DNA from: Dinoroseobacter shibae DFL 12 = DSM 16493
GTDB taxonomy: Bacteria; Pseudomonadota; Alphaproteobacteria; Rhodobacterales; Rhodobacteraceae
DNA: 64,000 nt
Reading direction: 5' to 3'
NCBI RefSeq assembly: GCF_000018145.1
Contig: NC_009952.1
Coordinates: 1,054,001 to 1,118,000, forward strand
Shown here: positions 53,811 through 63,013 of the stretch, one piece after another
How the letters are laid out: each line of letters opens with the position of its first letter
Position numbering within the stretch: the stretch's first letter is position 1
Position numbers and translations under genes: made by a program
Notes under the pieces: model-generated
What the model saw: the letters and a program-made list of their open reading frames with translations, nothing else
The model's database searches: none
What the model was told of the DNA's origin: nothing

Positions 53811-55568
53811 ATGGCGGAGCCGCGCGTCGATCCTTCGAGTGCCTTGTCCCGTGCCAATATGGTGGCGCGCAGCGTTGCCGTGGTCTTGGCGCTGGTCGCG
53901 GTCGCGGTGGTCTGGGTCACGAACATCTGGCTGACCGACCGCTTCACCGAGACGACGCGCAACCGGGCCGAGCTGCGCCTGTCGCTCTATTCCAATGCTA
54001 TCGTGTCGGAGTTGCAGCGCAATTCGGTGGTGCCGCTGCTGTTGTCGCGGGACCCGGTCATCATCAGCGCCCTGAGCAATGATGACCATCTCGCCACGTC
54101 GCAGCGCCTGATCTCGCTGCGCGAGGAGATCGGCGCGGCCTCGATGCAGCTTCTGAACGAGTCCGGGCGCACGGTGGCGGCCACTGATCGCACGAAACTG
54201 GGCACCCAGCATCGCAACGCACCCTATTTCGTCGAAGCCCTGCGCGCCAACGGGACGGTGTTCACGATTACCGAGACCGAGTCCGGGCGGCTGGATTTCG
54301 CCTTCTCGCGCCTGATCGAGTTCGATCAGCGCGTGCTCGGCGTGATGGTGGTGGAGGTCGATCTGCGCAAGCTGGAGACGCGCTGGTCCGGCGGGTCGGA
54401 TGCGATCATGGTCACCGACAGCGCGGGCAAGGTGATCCTGGCGACCGAGCCGCGCTGGCGGAGCCGCACGCTGACCGAGGCGCTGGATGCGCAATCGGCG
54501 CCCACGGCGATCTCGCGCGCGATCCAGGCCACGGGCGAATGGACCGGGCGCGCGCCGGAGACGTACCTGTTGGGCGAGGCGGTGCTGGAGCTGGAGATGC
54601 TCGTGCCGTTCCGGGGCTGGCGGCTCTATTCCTTCGTCACCTATTCCTCGGTGCGGGAGCGGGTGAACGCGGTTCTCGCGCTGGAGATCATGACCTTCGC
54701 CATCCTGATCGCGCTCGGCTTTTACCTGCTGAGTCGCCGGGCGGTGTCGACCTCGGCGATCTTCCAGCGGGAGTCGGCAGAACTTCGCCTTCTGAACGAG
54801 CGGCTGCAGCAGGAAATCGCCGAACGGGAGCGGGTGGAGAAGACCCTGGAGCAGGCCGAACAGACCCTCGCGCAGAGCCAAAAGCTCGCCGCGCTGGGGG
54901 AGATGTCGGCCGCGGTCAGCCACGAGTTGAACCAGCCGCTGGCGGCGATGAAGACCTATCTGGCGGGCGCGCGGCTGTTGTTGCAGCGCAAGCGGCCGGA
55001 CGAGTCGCTGAGCTCTTTCGCCCGGATCGACGATCTGATCGACCGGATGGGCAAGATCACGCGGCAGCTGAAGTCCTTTGCGCGCAAGGGCGAGGATGCG
55101 TTCCAGATCGTGGATCTGCGCGAGGCGCTCTCGGCGGCGCTGGCGATCATGGAGCCGCAGATCAAGCAAGAGTTTGTAAAGATTGAAAGAAATATGCCCA
55201 AACAGCCGGTTCTGGTGATGGGGGACCGGATCCGGCTGGAACAGGTGATCGTCAACCTGCTGCGCAATGCGATGGATGCCACGGCCGGCACGCCCAACCC
55301 GGTGGTCGAGATCGACCTGACCACGGGCGAGACCGCGCGGCTGTCGGTGCGCGACAACGGTCCGGGCATCACGGATTTCGAGCAGATCTTCGAGCCGTTC
55401 TACACCACCAAGCGGCCGGGCGACGGGGTCGGGCTGGGCCTTGCCATTTCCTCGGGGATCGTGTCGGACCACGGGGGGCGGTTGATGGCGCGCAACCGGA
55501 CCTCGCGCGGGGCGGTGTTCGAGATGCGATTACCCCTCTGGACGGCGGACAGCCAAGCCGCAGAATAG
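53811..55568 (+). CDS. dctB: C4-dicarboxylate sensor histidine kinase DctB
   Basis: A 585-residue membrane kinase. TM1 is at about 18-40 and TM2 at about 290-312; between them is a periplasmic double-PAS (dCache-like) sensor (about 45-285). A coiled linker leads to the H-box AVSHELNQPLAAMKTYL (His near residue 370), then the ATP domain NLLRNAMDATAG, DNGPGI and GVGLGLAISSGIVSDHGG. This layout is the DctB type that senses C4-dicarboxylates. It pairs with DctD 27 bases downstream. It is not next to dctPQM genes here, so the targets may be the window's TRAP sets or others. Confidence 0.92.
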   Translation: MAEPRVDPSSALSRANMVARSVAVVLALVAVAVVWVTNIWLTDRFTETTRNRAELRLSLYSNAIVSELQRNSVVPLLLSRDPVIISALSNDDHLATSQRLISLREEIGAASMQLLNESGRTVAATDRTKLGTQHRNAPYFVEALRANGTVFTITETESGRLDFAFSRLIEFDQRVLGVMVVEVDLRKLETRWSGGSDAIMVTDSAGKVILATEPRWRSRTLTEALDAQSAPTAISRAIQATGEWTGRAPETYLLGEAVLELEMLVPFRGWRLYSFVTYSSVRERVNAVLALEIMTFAILIALGFYLLSRRAVSTSAIFQRESAELRLLNERLQQEIAERERVEKTLEQAEQTLAQSQKLAALGEMSAAVSHELNQPLAAMKTYLAGARLLLQRKRPDESLSSFARIDDLIDRMGKITRQLKSFARKGEDAFQIVDLREALSAALAIMEPQIKQEFVKIERNMPKQPVLVMGDRIRLEQVIVNLLRNAMDATAGTPNPVVEIDLTTGETARLSVRDNGPGITDFEQIFEPFYTTKRPGDGVGLGLAISSGIVSDHGGRLMARNRTSRGAVFEMRLPLWTADSQAAE

Positions 55569-55595
55569 CCGCCAAGACAGTCGAGGAGACACCAG

Positions 55596-56921
55596 ATGCC
55601 CAAGGCCATGAAAATCGCCATCGTCGATGACGAACAGGACATGCGCCAATCGATCAGCCAGTGGCTTGCGCTGTCCGGCTATGACACCGAAACCTATGCC
55701 AGCGCCGAGGAGGCCCTCAAGGGGATCGAGGCCGGGTATCCCGGGATCGTGTTGTCGGACATCAAGATGCCGGGCATGGATGGCATGGCGCTGCTCAAGC
55801 GGTTGATGAGCATGGACAGCGCCCTGCCGGTGATCATGATCACCGGCCATGGCGATGTGCCCATGGCGGTGGAGGCGATGCGCCTCGGGGCGTTCGATTT
55901 CCTGGAAAAGCCGTTCAATCCCGACCGGATGAGTGCGCTGGCGAAACGCGCCAGCGATACCCGGCGCCTGACCCTGGAGAACCGCGCCCTGCGGCGAGAA
56001 CTGGGCGATGGCACGGTGCTGATGCGCAAGCTGATCGGAGCCTCGCCGGCCATGGCGCGGCTGCGCGAGGATATCCTCGATCTCGGGCAGGCGGACGGGC
56101 ATGTGCTGATCGACGGAGAGACGGGCACGGGCAAGACGCTGGTGGCCCATGCGCTGCACGCGGTGGGGCCGCGGGCGGGCAAGCCCTTCGTGGTGCAGAG
56201 CTGTGCCGCGGTGGACGATCTGGAGAAGCGGCTTTTCGGCCCGGCGGAGGAGGGGATGCCCCTGCCGCTGGTGGAGCAGGCCCGCAGCGGCACCCTGTGC
56301 CTCGAGGATATCGAGGCGATGCCTTCGGAGGTGCAGGCGCGGCTGCTCGGTCAGCTCAACGACACCAGTGCGGGCATCGAGACCCGGATCATCGCGATCT
56401 GCAACCTGGCCGAGGATGGCAAGACGATCGAGGATCGCCTACGTCCGGACCTGTTCTACAGGCTTGCGGCCATGCGGATCACCCTGCCGCCCCTGCGCCA
56501 GCGCGGGGAGGATATCCTGACGCTGTTCTCGCATTACGCGGACATGTTCTGCGAAGAATACGGCTGCGACGCGCCGCAAGTGGCCGCGCAGGAGGCCGCG
56601 CAACTGTTGCAGGCACCCTGGCCGGGGAATGTGCGGCAGCTGATCAACGTGGCCGAGCGCGCGGTGCTGCAGAACCGGCGCGGGTCCGGGTCGATCACCT
56701 CGCTGCTGATGGCGGACAATGCGGAGATGGGGCCTGCGATCACCACCGAGGGCAAGCCGCTGAAGGAATATGTCGAGGCGTTCGAGCGGATGCTGATCGA
56801 CAACACGATGCGCCGCCACAAAGGGTCAATCGCGGCGGTGATGGAAGAGCTGTGCCTGCCCCGCCGGACCCTCAACGAGAAGATGGCGAAATACGGTCTG
56901 AGCCGGGCCAATTACCTCTGA
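55596..56921 (+). CDS. dctD: DctD-type response regulator lacking the GAFTGA loop
   Basis: A 441-residue NtrC-family regulator. The receiver has Asp11/Asp12 and the phospho-acceptor Asp55 in LSDIKMPG. Walker A is GETGTGKT (about 174-181). After RLFG (212-215) the text reads PAEEGMPLPLVEQ, so the sigma-54-binding GAFTGA loop is absent and a dozen residues are missing. Walker B reads GTLCLEDIEAM, with the usual Asp-Glu swapped to Glu-Asp. The C-terminal Fis-type helix-turn-helix is SIAAVMEELCLPRRTLNEKM. It may not activate sigma-54 genes in the usual way. Confidence 0.93.
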   Translation: MPKAMKIAIVDDEQDMRQSISQWLALSGYDTETYASAEEALKGIEAGYPGIVLSDIKMPGMDGMALLKRLMSMDSALPVIMITGHGDVPMAVEAMRLGAFDFLEKPFNPDRMSALAKRASDTRRLTLENRALRRELGDGTVLMRKLIGASPAMARLREDILDLGQADGHVLIDGETGTGKTLVAHALHAVGPRAGKPFVVQSCAAVDDLEKRLFGPAEEGMPLPLVEQARSGTLCLEDIEAMPSEVQARLLGQLNDTSAGIETRIIAICNLAEDGKTIEDRLRPDLFYRLAAMRITLPPLRQRGEDILTLFSHYADMFCEEYGCDAPQVAAQEAAQLLQAPWPGNVRQLINVAERAVLQNRRGSGSITSLLMADNAEMGPAITTEGKPLKEYVEAFERMLIDNTMRRHKGSIAAVMEELCLPRRTLNEKMAKYGLSRANYL

Positions 56922-57024
56922 CGGGTCGGGTCGGCTGCCTGGATCGCCGGGCTGCTGCGTTCCTCGAACGGTTGGGATCGGCGCCACCGGGGCGGGGTAG
57001 AGATACCGCGCGCCCGTTTGGGTG

Positions 57025-57882
57025 TCAGCCTTTCCTGCGGTCCGTCGGCAGGGTGTCGGGCAGGTTGATCTTGGCGACCTGCTCGGCGATCGGGTCCACG
57101 TTCAGCGGGTGGGTATCGCGGCTATGGCTTTCGGGGTCGCCGATGGGCTGCCATTCGCCATTCTTGTAGATCTCCAGCCCCGAGAAACTGGCCTTGTAGC
57201 CCATCTTGGGACTGCCGGGCACCCAGTAGCCGAGATAGACATAGGGCAGGCCCGCCTCGCGAGCGATCTCCACGTGGTCGAGGACCATGAAGGTGCCGAG
57301 GGACTGGCGCACGAGGTCCGGGTCGTAGAACGAATACACCATGGACAGCCCGTCATCGAGCACGTCGGTCAGGCATACCCCGGCGAGGTTGCGCGGCGCG
57401 CGCTTGCGGTTGGGCGCGGCCTCGGCGCTCTGGCGGTATTCCACCACGCGGGAGCGCACGGGCGTTTCCTCGATCATCGCGGCGAACTCGAAGATGTCCA
57501 TGTCCGCCATGCCGCCTTCGGCATGCCGCGCGTCCAGGTATTTGCGGAACAGGCTGTACTGATCCTCGGTCGCCCAGGGCGAGGTCGCCTCTCGCTCCAT
57601 CACAGCGTTGCGCTTCAGCGTGCGCCGCTGGGAGCGGGACGGAGTGAAGGCCGAGACGTCGATCCGCGCCGACAGGCAGGCGGTGCAATCGGCGCAGCTG
57701 GGCCGGTAGAGCACGTTCTGGGAGCGCCGGAACCCCTGCTTGGACAGGGAATCGTTCAGGGTCTCGGCGAACTCCCCTTGCAGGGCGGTGAACAGCTTCC
57801 GCTCCATGCGCCCGTCGATATACGGGCATGGCTGCGGCGCCGTCACATAGAATTGTGGCGCGAGAGGAAGGGTGTGACGCAT
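57025..57882 (-). CDS. bpt: Aspartate/glutamate leucyltransferase (Bpt)
   Basis: A 285-residue N-end-rule enzyme that adds Leu to N-terminal Asp/Glu. Marks: [22 protein letters not shown] with conserved Cys, [38 protein letters not shown]-like segments and [21 protein letters not shown]. Length and Cys pair fit the bacterial Bpt type. Single gene convergent to dctD. Confidence 0.94.
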   Translation of the reverse strand: MRHTLPLAPQFYVTAPQPCPYIDGRMERKLFTALQGEFAETLNDSLSKQGFRRSQNVLYRPSCADCTACLSARIDVSAFTPSRSQRRTLKRNAVMEREATSPWATEDQYSLFRKYLDARHAEGGMADMDIFEFAAMIEETPVRSRVVEYRQSAEAAPNRKRAPRNLAGVCLTDVLDDGLSMVYSFYDPDLVRQSLGTFMVLDHVEIAREAGLPYVYLGYWVPGSPKMGYKASFSGLEIYKNGEWQPIGDPESHSRDTHPLNVDPIAEQVAKINLPDTLPTDRRKG

Positions 57883-57952
57883 GGGTTTCCGAATTCAAGA
57901 CTTAAGCGGACGGTAGCAAGGGATTTGCCGCCCGCCAAGTCATCAGTTCGTT

Positions 57953-58393
57953 TCAGAGCCGGCTGCGCCGGTTCAGGGCAACAGTCCCGAGGATATGGTC
58001 GGTTAGTCCCTGTTTCCGCTCGCTCATCAGCATCAGCGCGATGGAGACGAGTTGCAGCGGGAAGATCGCCACCGAGACGTGATAGCCCAAGGTATGCAGC
58101 AGCGCGGTCAGCATGTCGGGGCGGGCGCCCCGGGCATCGCGGATCTCGATGCTGGCAAAGCGCATCCCCCAGGTCGCGCCGCCCATGGTCAGGGTCGTCC
58201 AGCGGTAGAGAAAGCTGACCATCAGCGCCAGGAACGGCAGGTAGAACAGTGCCGTGAACAGGGTGATCGGCACCAGCACCACCGTCATCGCCGCGATCGC
58301 CAGGAAATCCACACACCAGGCGATCAGGCGCTTGGTGGGCACATCCGCATACATCTCGGCATTGGCGTAGGGATCGGGCAGGGCTGTGGACAT
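57953..58393 (-). CDS. RDD-family membrane protein
   Basis: A 146-residue protein with three membrane segments. The RDD-type start is KRLIAWCVDFLAIAA (Arg and Asp), followed by GGATWGMRFASIEI and the end GLTDHILGTVALNR. RDD proteins are small membrane proteins of uncertain role, often linked to ion transport. The 27-base repeats lie just upstream of the start. Confidence 0.85.
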   Translation of the reverse strand: MSTALPDPYANAEMYADVPTKRLIAWCVDFLAIAAMTVVLVPITLFTALFYLPFLALMVSFLYRWTTLTMGGATWGMRFASIEIRDARGARPDMLTALLHTLGYHVSVAIFPLQLVSIALMLMSERKQGLTDHILGTVALNRRSRL

Positions 58394-58430
58394 CGCGGGC
58401 GGGACCTTTTTCGGCTATGGGGTTCAGATA

Positions 58431-58490
58431 GGCAGGCTGCCCCGCCCGGACAAGCCGGGCAGGCTGCCCCGCCCGGACAAGCCGGGCAGG
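58431..58490. repeat. 27-base direct repeat, about 2.3 copies
   Basis: The unit GGGCAGGCTGCCCCGCCCGG ACAAGCC is repeated twice plus a partial GGGCAGG. Each copy has internal GGGCAGG/CCGCCC and CCCGG..CCGGG pairing, so it can fold into stacked hairpins. It lies between the DUF2852 gene and the RDD gene, both on the minus strand. Confidence 0.8.
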
Positions 58491-58499
58491 GCAAGGGGA

Positions 58500-58910
58500 T
58501 CAGGCGCCGGCGGGGGCGGGCCCGTCGGTGTCGGGTTTCGGGGTGTCCTGGGCCATGCGCGCGCGGTCTTCCATGAACTGGTCGAACTCGGACTTGTCCT
58601 TGGCCGCCCGGAGCCGGTCGAGGAAGGCTTCGAAGGCTTCCTGTTCGTCCTGCAGGCGGCGCAGGGTGTCGGCCTTGTAGGCGTCGAACGCGGTGTTGCC
58701 CGAGGATTTGAAGCCATGGGTCAGGCTGTAGGATTTGCAGGCGCTTTGCGATTTGAACATTTTCTTTCCCCAGATCATGTAGGCGAGAAGGGCGAGGCCG
58801 ATGGGCCAGAAGAAGATGAAGCCGAGGACCATTGCGACGATCCATGCGGGCTTCCCTTTGCGGTCGAGCCACATCTCTGCTTGAGAAGGCCAGGTTGCAA
58901 CGGTGCTCAT
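58500..58910 (-). CDS. DUF2852 membrane protein
   Basis: A 136-residue protein. WLDRKGKPAWIVAMVLGFIFFWPIGLALLAYMIWGKKM (in pieces, residues about 13-50) is the DUF2852 signature with one or two membrane segments. It is followed by a coiled-coil tail (RRLQDEQEAFEAFLDRLRAAKDKSEFDQFM in pieces). The family is restricted to alphaproteobacteria; function unknown. Confidence 0.9.
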   Translation of the reverse strand: MSTVATWPSQAEMWLDRKGKPAWIVAMVLGFIFFWPIGLALLAYMIWGKKMFKSQSACKSYSLTHGFKSSGNTAFDAYKADTLRRLQDEQEAFEAFLDRLRAAKDKSEFDQFMEDRARMAQDTPKPDTDGPAPAGA

Positions 58911-59042
58911 GTGGGTGCTCCAATCTTGGTGTGCGTTAATGTGAATTCGCTTCACATCACAGCAGATGGGCGCGGGCCGGGCCGGTGACAAGAGGCAATG
59001 TTAAAATTATTTACTTCGGCGGAATCCGGAGGTTTGGCGTTG

Positions 59043-59513
59043 TTATCCGGTGAAATCCGCCAGAACCGCCCCCGACAGCCGCAGCAATTCCGGCGGCGCG
59101 ATGGGGAAGATATGGCGCGGGGTGCCCGCCGCGCCATAGACCGTGTCGAACACCATGAGCCGTGGGTCGCACCAGGCGCGGATCGGGGTCAGATGGCCCA
59201 CGGGCGACACGCCGCCGATGGCGAACCCGGTCTGGGCCCGGATCAGGGTGGCATCCGCCTTGCCCAGGGGCGCGCCCGCCACGGCACTGGCCTTGGCCGC
59301 ATCGACCTGGTTGCCGCCAGCGGTCAGAAAGAGCACCGCCGCCCCGCTGTCCTCGTCGCGGAAGATGATCGATTTGGCAATCTGGTCCAGGGCGCAGCCT
59401 GCCGCGTCGGCCGCCTGTTGCGCGGTGCGGGTCTCGGTCCCCATCTCCAGCACCGCGCCGTCCAGCCCGGCGGCCTGCAAGGCCGCGACCACCCGTTTGA
59501 GGCTCTTGCTCAT
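59043..59513 (-). CDS. YbaK/EbsC-family aminoacyl-tRNA deacylase
   Basis: A 156-residue trans-editing domain protein that hydrolyses mischarged tRNA (Cys-tRNA-Pro or Ala-tRNA-Pro type). Marks: the TAQQAADAAGCALDQIAKSIIFRDEDSGAAVLFLTAG run, IGGVSPVGHLTPIRAWCDPRLM and YGAAGTPRHIFPI. The ATG at 59513 follows AAGGAG. Single gene. Confidence 0.9.
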   Translation of the reverse strand: MSKSLKRVVAALQAAGLDGAVLEMGTETRTAQQAADAAGCALDQIAKSIIFRDEDSGAAVLFLTAGGNQVDAAKASAVAGAPLGKADATLIRAQTGFAIGGVSPVGHLTPIRAWCDPRLMVFDTVYGAAGTPRHIFPIAPPELLRLSGAVLADFTG

Positions 59514-59619
59514 GGCGAAGGCTCCTTTCCATTTCCCTAGGGGTTTGAACACGGCGCTTCACGAATTGTAAAACCGAATATGGAACCTTCGCGGCAAAGG
59601 GTTTTTGAAAGCGTCCTAC

Positions 59620-60048
59620 ATGGATTCCAGTCGCCGCTACATTCTGCTCAGCGTGATCATCCTGTGTGCGGCGCTGCCCGCGATCGGGGCTTTCCTGCTG
59701 TATTTCGTGACCCAGAACCCGACCTTGCGTCCGCTCGGGCTGACAAAGGAACAGCTTGTCGAATTCGAAGGCGATGCAGAGGCGTTGGCGATCCGGGTCA
59801 CGGTCGATTGGGGGCGGGACCAGGTGCCGGAGGCGCGCAAGGCGGAGTTGCGGGCGCTGATTGCCGACAGGTTGATCATCTATACCGACGATTTCGCGAT
59901 CACCATGCGCGATGTGCCGGGGGACCGGGTGGGGGTGACCTTCAAGGTGGGCGCGAATGAATACGGGCCCATGGCGCCGGAGCAGATGATGGATGGTATC
60001 ATCCCTTCGCTGATCGCACTGGACATGACAAAAAAGGCACGGGAGTAA
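59620..60048 (+). CDS. Hypothetical membrane-anchored protein
   Basis: A 142-residue protein: one N-terminal membrane segment (about 6-27, YILLSVIILCAALPAIGAFL) and a soluble domain of about 110 residues (VTVDWGRDQVPEARKAELRALIADR.. in pieces, ending in Lys/Arg/Glu). The ATG at 59620 is used; a TTG at 59605 is possible. No family recognised. Confidence 0.65.
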   Translation: MDSSRRYILLSVIILCAALPAIGAFLLYFVTQNPTLRPLGLTKEQLVEFEGDAEALAIRVTVDWGRDQVPEARKAELRALIADRLIIYTDDFAITMRDVPGDRVGVTFKVGANEYGPMAPEQMMDGIIPSLIALDMTKKARE

Positions 60049-60170
60049 CGGCGCCTGTCGCGGCGATGCAGGGCAGGGATCAAGGCACGGAGCAGGGCGC
60101 CGGGATTCTTCGGCTTGCGCTCCGCGCGCGGGTGCGTAGGCTCGCCGCGAACCAGTTTGGGAGGACTGTC

Positions 60171-61130
60171 ATGACGTTTCTGAAACCCTTCGTGGTCGCG
60201 GCTGCCGTTGCAGCCTGCGCCATGGGCACCGCCGCCGGGGCCGAGACCCGGATCACCTATAAATCCGCCAAGGCGGGCTCGTCCTATTACCAGATGGCGG
60301 TGCAGATCTCCGAGGCGATGAAGGCGGGCACCGATGGCGCGATCTCGGTCACGGTCGAGGAAAGCCAGGGCTCGGTGCAGAACGTGATGGAGGTGCGCGC
60401 GCGCGGCGGCGACTACGTGTTCACCACCCCTCCCGCACTGATCGGTCTGGCCCAGCGGGGGGCCGCCATGTTCGAGGGCAAAGGGAGCCCGGCCTTCGAC
60501 GAGATCCGCGCATTGTTTCCGATCCCGTCCCTGACCATGCATTTCGTGATGTCCGAGGCCAGTGGTGTCACCAGCTTCGCCGAGATGGAGGGCAAGACCA
60601 TCCTGCTCGGCAGCGGCTCGTTCGGGGCGCGCGAGGGCGAAAAATACCTCGGCCTCTTCGGGCTGGAGGGCAAGGTCACCATTGCCGATAGCGAGCTGTC
60701 CAACGCGGTCAACGCGCTGAAAAACGGCCAGATCGACGGGTTCGTGACCGCGGGCTCCTATCCGGCGCCAAACGTGATCGAGGCGGCGGCCTCCACGGGG
60801 GTGACGGTGCTGTCGCTCAGCCCCGAGCAGATCGCGGAGACCGGGCGCACCGCCCTTACCATCCCGGCGGGCACCTATGCCGGGCAGGAGGCCGACATCG
60901 ACACCACGTCGCTTCCGGTGGTGGCCTACACGACCACGAAGATGGACGAAGAGACCGCCTATCAGCTCACCAAGACCTATTGGGAGACCAAGGCCGACAT
61001 GGCGGGCGATGCCAAGTGGTGGGACGGGGTGTCGGTGGACATGCTGTCCAACATCACCACGCAGATCCACCCGGGGGCCCTGCGCTATTACAAGGAAGTG
61101 GGCGCGACCCTCAGCGACGCGCATATGTAA
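60171..61130 (+). CDS. TAXI-family TRAP substrate-binding protein
   Basis: A 319-residue periplasmic protein with signal peptide (VVAAAVAACAMGTAAGA). The TAXI pattern is seen in ITYKSAKAGSSYYQMAVQISEAMKAGT, PSLTMHFVMSEASGVTSF, LLGSGSFGAREGEKYLG and DGFVTAGSYPAPNVIEAAAS. TAXI proteins work with fused TRAP permeases, as here 12 bases downstream. Substrates are often small carboxylates such as glutamate or 2-oxoglutarate; not inferable here. Confidence 0.9.
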   Translation: MTFLKPFVVAAAVAACAMGTAAGAETRITYKSAKAGSSYYQMAVQISEAMKAGTDGAISVTVEESQGSVQNVMEVRARGGDYVFTTPPALIGLAQRGAAMFEGKGSPAFDEIRALFPIPSLTMHFVMSEASGVTSFAEMEGKTILLGSGSFGAREGEKYLGLFGLEGKVTIADSELSNAVNALKNGQIDGFVTAGSYPAPNVIEAAASTGVTVLSLSPEQIAETGRTALTIPAGTYAGQEADIDTTSLPVVAYTTTKMDEETAYQLTKTYWETKADMAGDAKWWDGVSVDMLSNITTQIHPGALRYYKEVGATLSDAHM

Positions 61131-61142
61131 GCGCGCGCCCCG

Positions 61143-62930
61143 GTGGAGGCGGTCGAGGACCGGGCGGTCCCGCGCAGGCAGGTGTGGATCGCCCTCGGGG
61201 CGCTGACGGTGGCGTTTCATCTGGGGCTGATCTTCTACGGGCTGGTTCCCAACCTGGTGGCGCGGCCCTTGCACATGGCGCTGATCCTGCCTTGGGTGTT
61301 TCTGTTCGCCGCCGCCACCCCGGTGGCGCGGATCTCGGGGGCTATTCTCACCGGCCTCGGCATTGCCGGGTGCCTCTGGATCGCGCTCAACCACCAGATG
61401 TTGCGCAACCAGTACGGCTTTCTCGAAAGCGGGTTCCAGGTTGCGCTGGCCATCACATTGCTTCTGGTCGCCATGGAGGGCGCGCGTCGGGCCATTGGCT
61501 GGCCCCTGCCGCTGGTGGCGCTTCTGGCGCTGCTCTACGGGCTTTACGGGCAGCACATCCCCGGCGAGTTCGGCCATGCGGGCACGCCCCTGCGCAGTTT
61601 TCTCGGCACGCTTGTGGTGGCCGAGGGCGGGCTCTGGGGCAGTCTGACGGGGGTGTCCGTGGGCGTGGTGGCGGTGTTCGTGATCTTCGGCGCGGTGCTG
61701 AACGCGGGCGAGGCGGGGCAGGGGTTCATGAACGTGGCCGCGGCCGCCGCGGGGCGGCTGAAGGGCGGGGCGGCCAAGGTGTCGGTCCTGTCCTCGGCGC
61801 TCTTCGGATCGATCTCGGGCTCGGCCTCGGCCAATGTCGCCTCCACCGGGGCGATCACCCTGCCGGCGATGACCAAGCTCGGCTATCCGCGGCGGCTGGC
61901 GGCGGCGACCGAGGCGGTGGCATCGTCGGGCGGGCAGATCATGCCGCCGCTCATGGGGGCGGGGGCCTTCGTGATGGTGGAGCTGACCGGCGTCCCCTAT
62001 TCCGAGATCATGCTGGCGGCCCTGCTGCCCGCGATCCTTTATTTCGCGACGGTCTGGCAGGGGCTGAACGCCTTCGCGTCGCGCTATGACCTCAGGCCCA
62101 TCCCGGTGGAGGATCGGCCCGCGCGCAGGCAGGTTCTGATCACCTCCGGCTTTTTCCTGGTGCCGTTCTCCACCCTGCTGATCGCGATGTTCGCCCTGGG
62201 CTACACGCCGCAATACGCCGCTGCGCTGGCGATCTTCACCGGGCTTGCGCTGCTTTTTGTCGACATCTCCCTGCGGCCGAATCCGGGGCAGGGTTTCGCG
62301 CGGCTGGCCGAAGCCTTGCTCAACGCGGGCAAGCAGGTGTCGATGATCGCGGCGATCATCATCTGCGCCTCGATCATCATCGGGGTGCTGGGCATCACCG
62401 GGCTGGGGGTGAAGATCACCTCGGTGATCCTGTCGGGGTCGGGCGGTGCGCTCTGGCCTGCGCTGCTGCTGACCGCGCTCGCGTGTCTGTTGCTGGGGAT
62501 GGAGGTGCCGACGACCGCGGCTTACGTGATCTGCGTCTCGGTGGCGGGTCCGGCGCTGATCGAGCTGGGGTTGGAGCCGTTGCAGGCGCATCTCTTCGTG
62601 TTCTGGTTCGCACTGCTGTCGACCATCACGCCGCCTGTTTGCGGCGCGGTCTTCATCGCCTCCGGCATGGTGCAGGAGAACTGGCTGCGCGTGGCGCTCA
62701 CGGCCATGGCGCTGGGCGTCGGGCTTTATGTGATCCCGCTGGCGATGATCGCCAATGACGCGCTGATCCGGCTGTCGGCCGAGCCTGGCGCGGCCCTGCT
62801 GGCCCTGCTGGTGGTCGGCGCGGGGCTGGGCGGGGTGTCGCGCGGGCTGATCGGGCGCGAGCCGTGGCCCTTGCGTGTCGCGGTCTGCGCAGGCGGGCTT
62901 GGCCTGTGCTTTGCCGCGCTCTGGGTTTGA
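61143..62930 (+). CDS. TRAP transporter fused permease (4TM + 12TM)
   Basis: A 595-residue membrane protein: the first about 170 residues form the small-permease part and the rest the large DctM-type part. Marks: SGSASANVASTGAITLPAMTKLGYP, SSGGQIMPPLMGAGAFVM, LLLGMEVPTTAAYVICVSVAGPALIELG and STITPPVCGAVFIASGM. The start is a GTG at 61143. It forms an operon with the TAXI protein. Confidence 0.94.
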   Translation: MEAVEDRAVPRRQVWIALGALTVAFHLGLIFYGLVPNLVARPLHMALILPWVFLFAAATPVARISGAILTGLGIAGCLWIALNHQMLRNQYGFLESGFQVALAITLLLVAMEGARRAIGWPLPLVALLALLYGLYGQHIPGEFGHAGTPLRSFLGTLVVAEGGLWGSLTGVSVGVVAVFVIFGAVLNAGEAGQGFMNVAAAAAGRLKGGAAKVSVLSSALFGSISGSASANVASTGAITLPAMTKLGYPRRLAAATEAVASSGGQIMPPLMGAGAFVMVELTGVPYSEIMLAALLPAILYFATVWQGLNAFASRYDLRPIPVEDRPARRQVLITSGFFLVPFSTLLIAMFALGYTPQYAAALAIFTGLALLFVDISLRPNPGQGFARLAEALLNAGKQVSMIAAIIICASIIIGVLGITGLGVKITSVILSGSGGALWPALLLTALACLLLGMEVPTTAAYVICVSVAGPALIELGLEPLQAHLFVFWFALLSTITPPVCGAVFIASGMVQENWLRVALTAMALGVGLYVIPLAMIANDALIRLSAEPGAALLALLVVGAGLGGVSRGLIGREPWPLRVAVCAGGLGLCFAALWV

Positions 62931-63013
62931 GCGCGCCGCACGGGAGCGCTTGCCAATTCGTCGCAGCACCGTAGAGTCGCGTCAGTCAAAAAAAGACCAC
63001 TGGGAGGAAGACC

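Noticed and set aside
58431-58490. Possible CRISPR-like repeats
   Set aside because: Only two full direct copies, with no spacers and no cas genes.
59880-62969. 1029-residue minus-strand open frame
   Set aside because: It is antisense to the TAXI protein and fused TRAP permease, whose plus-strand frames have clear motifs. High GC suppresses stops on the opposite strand.
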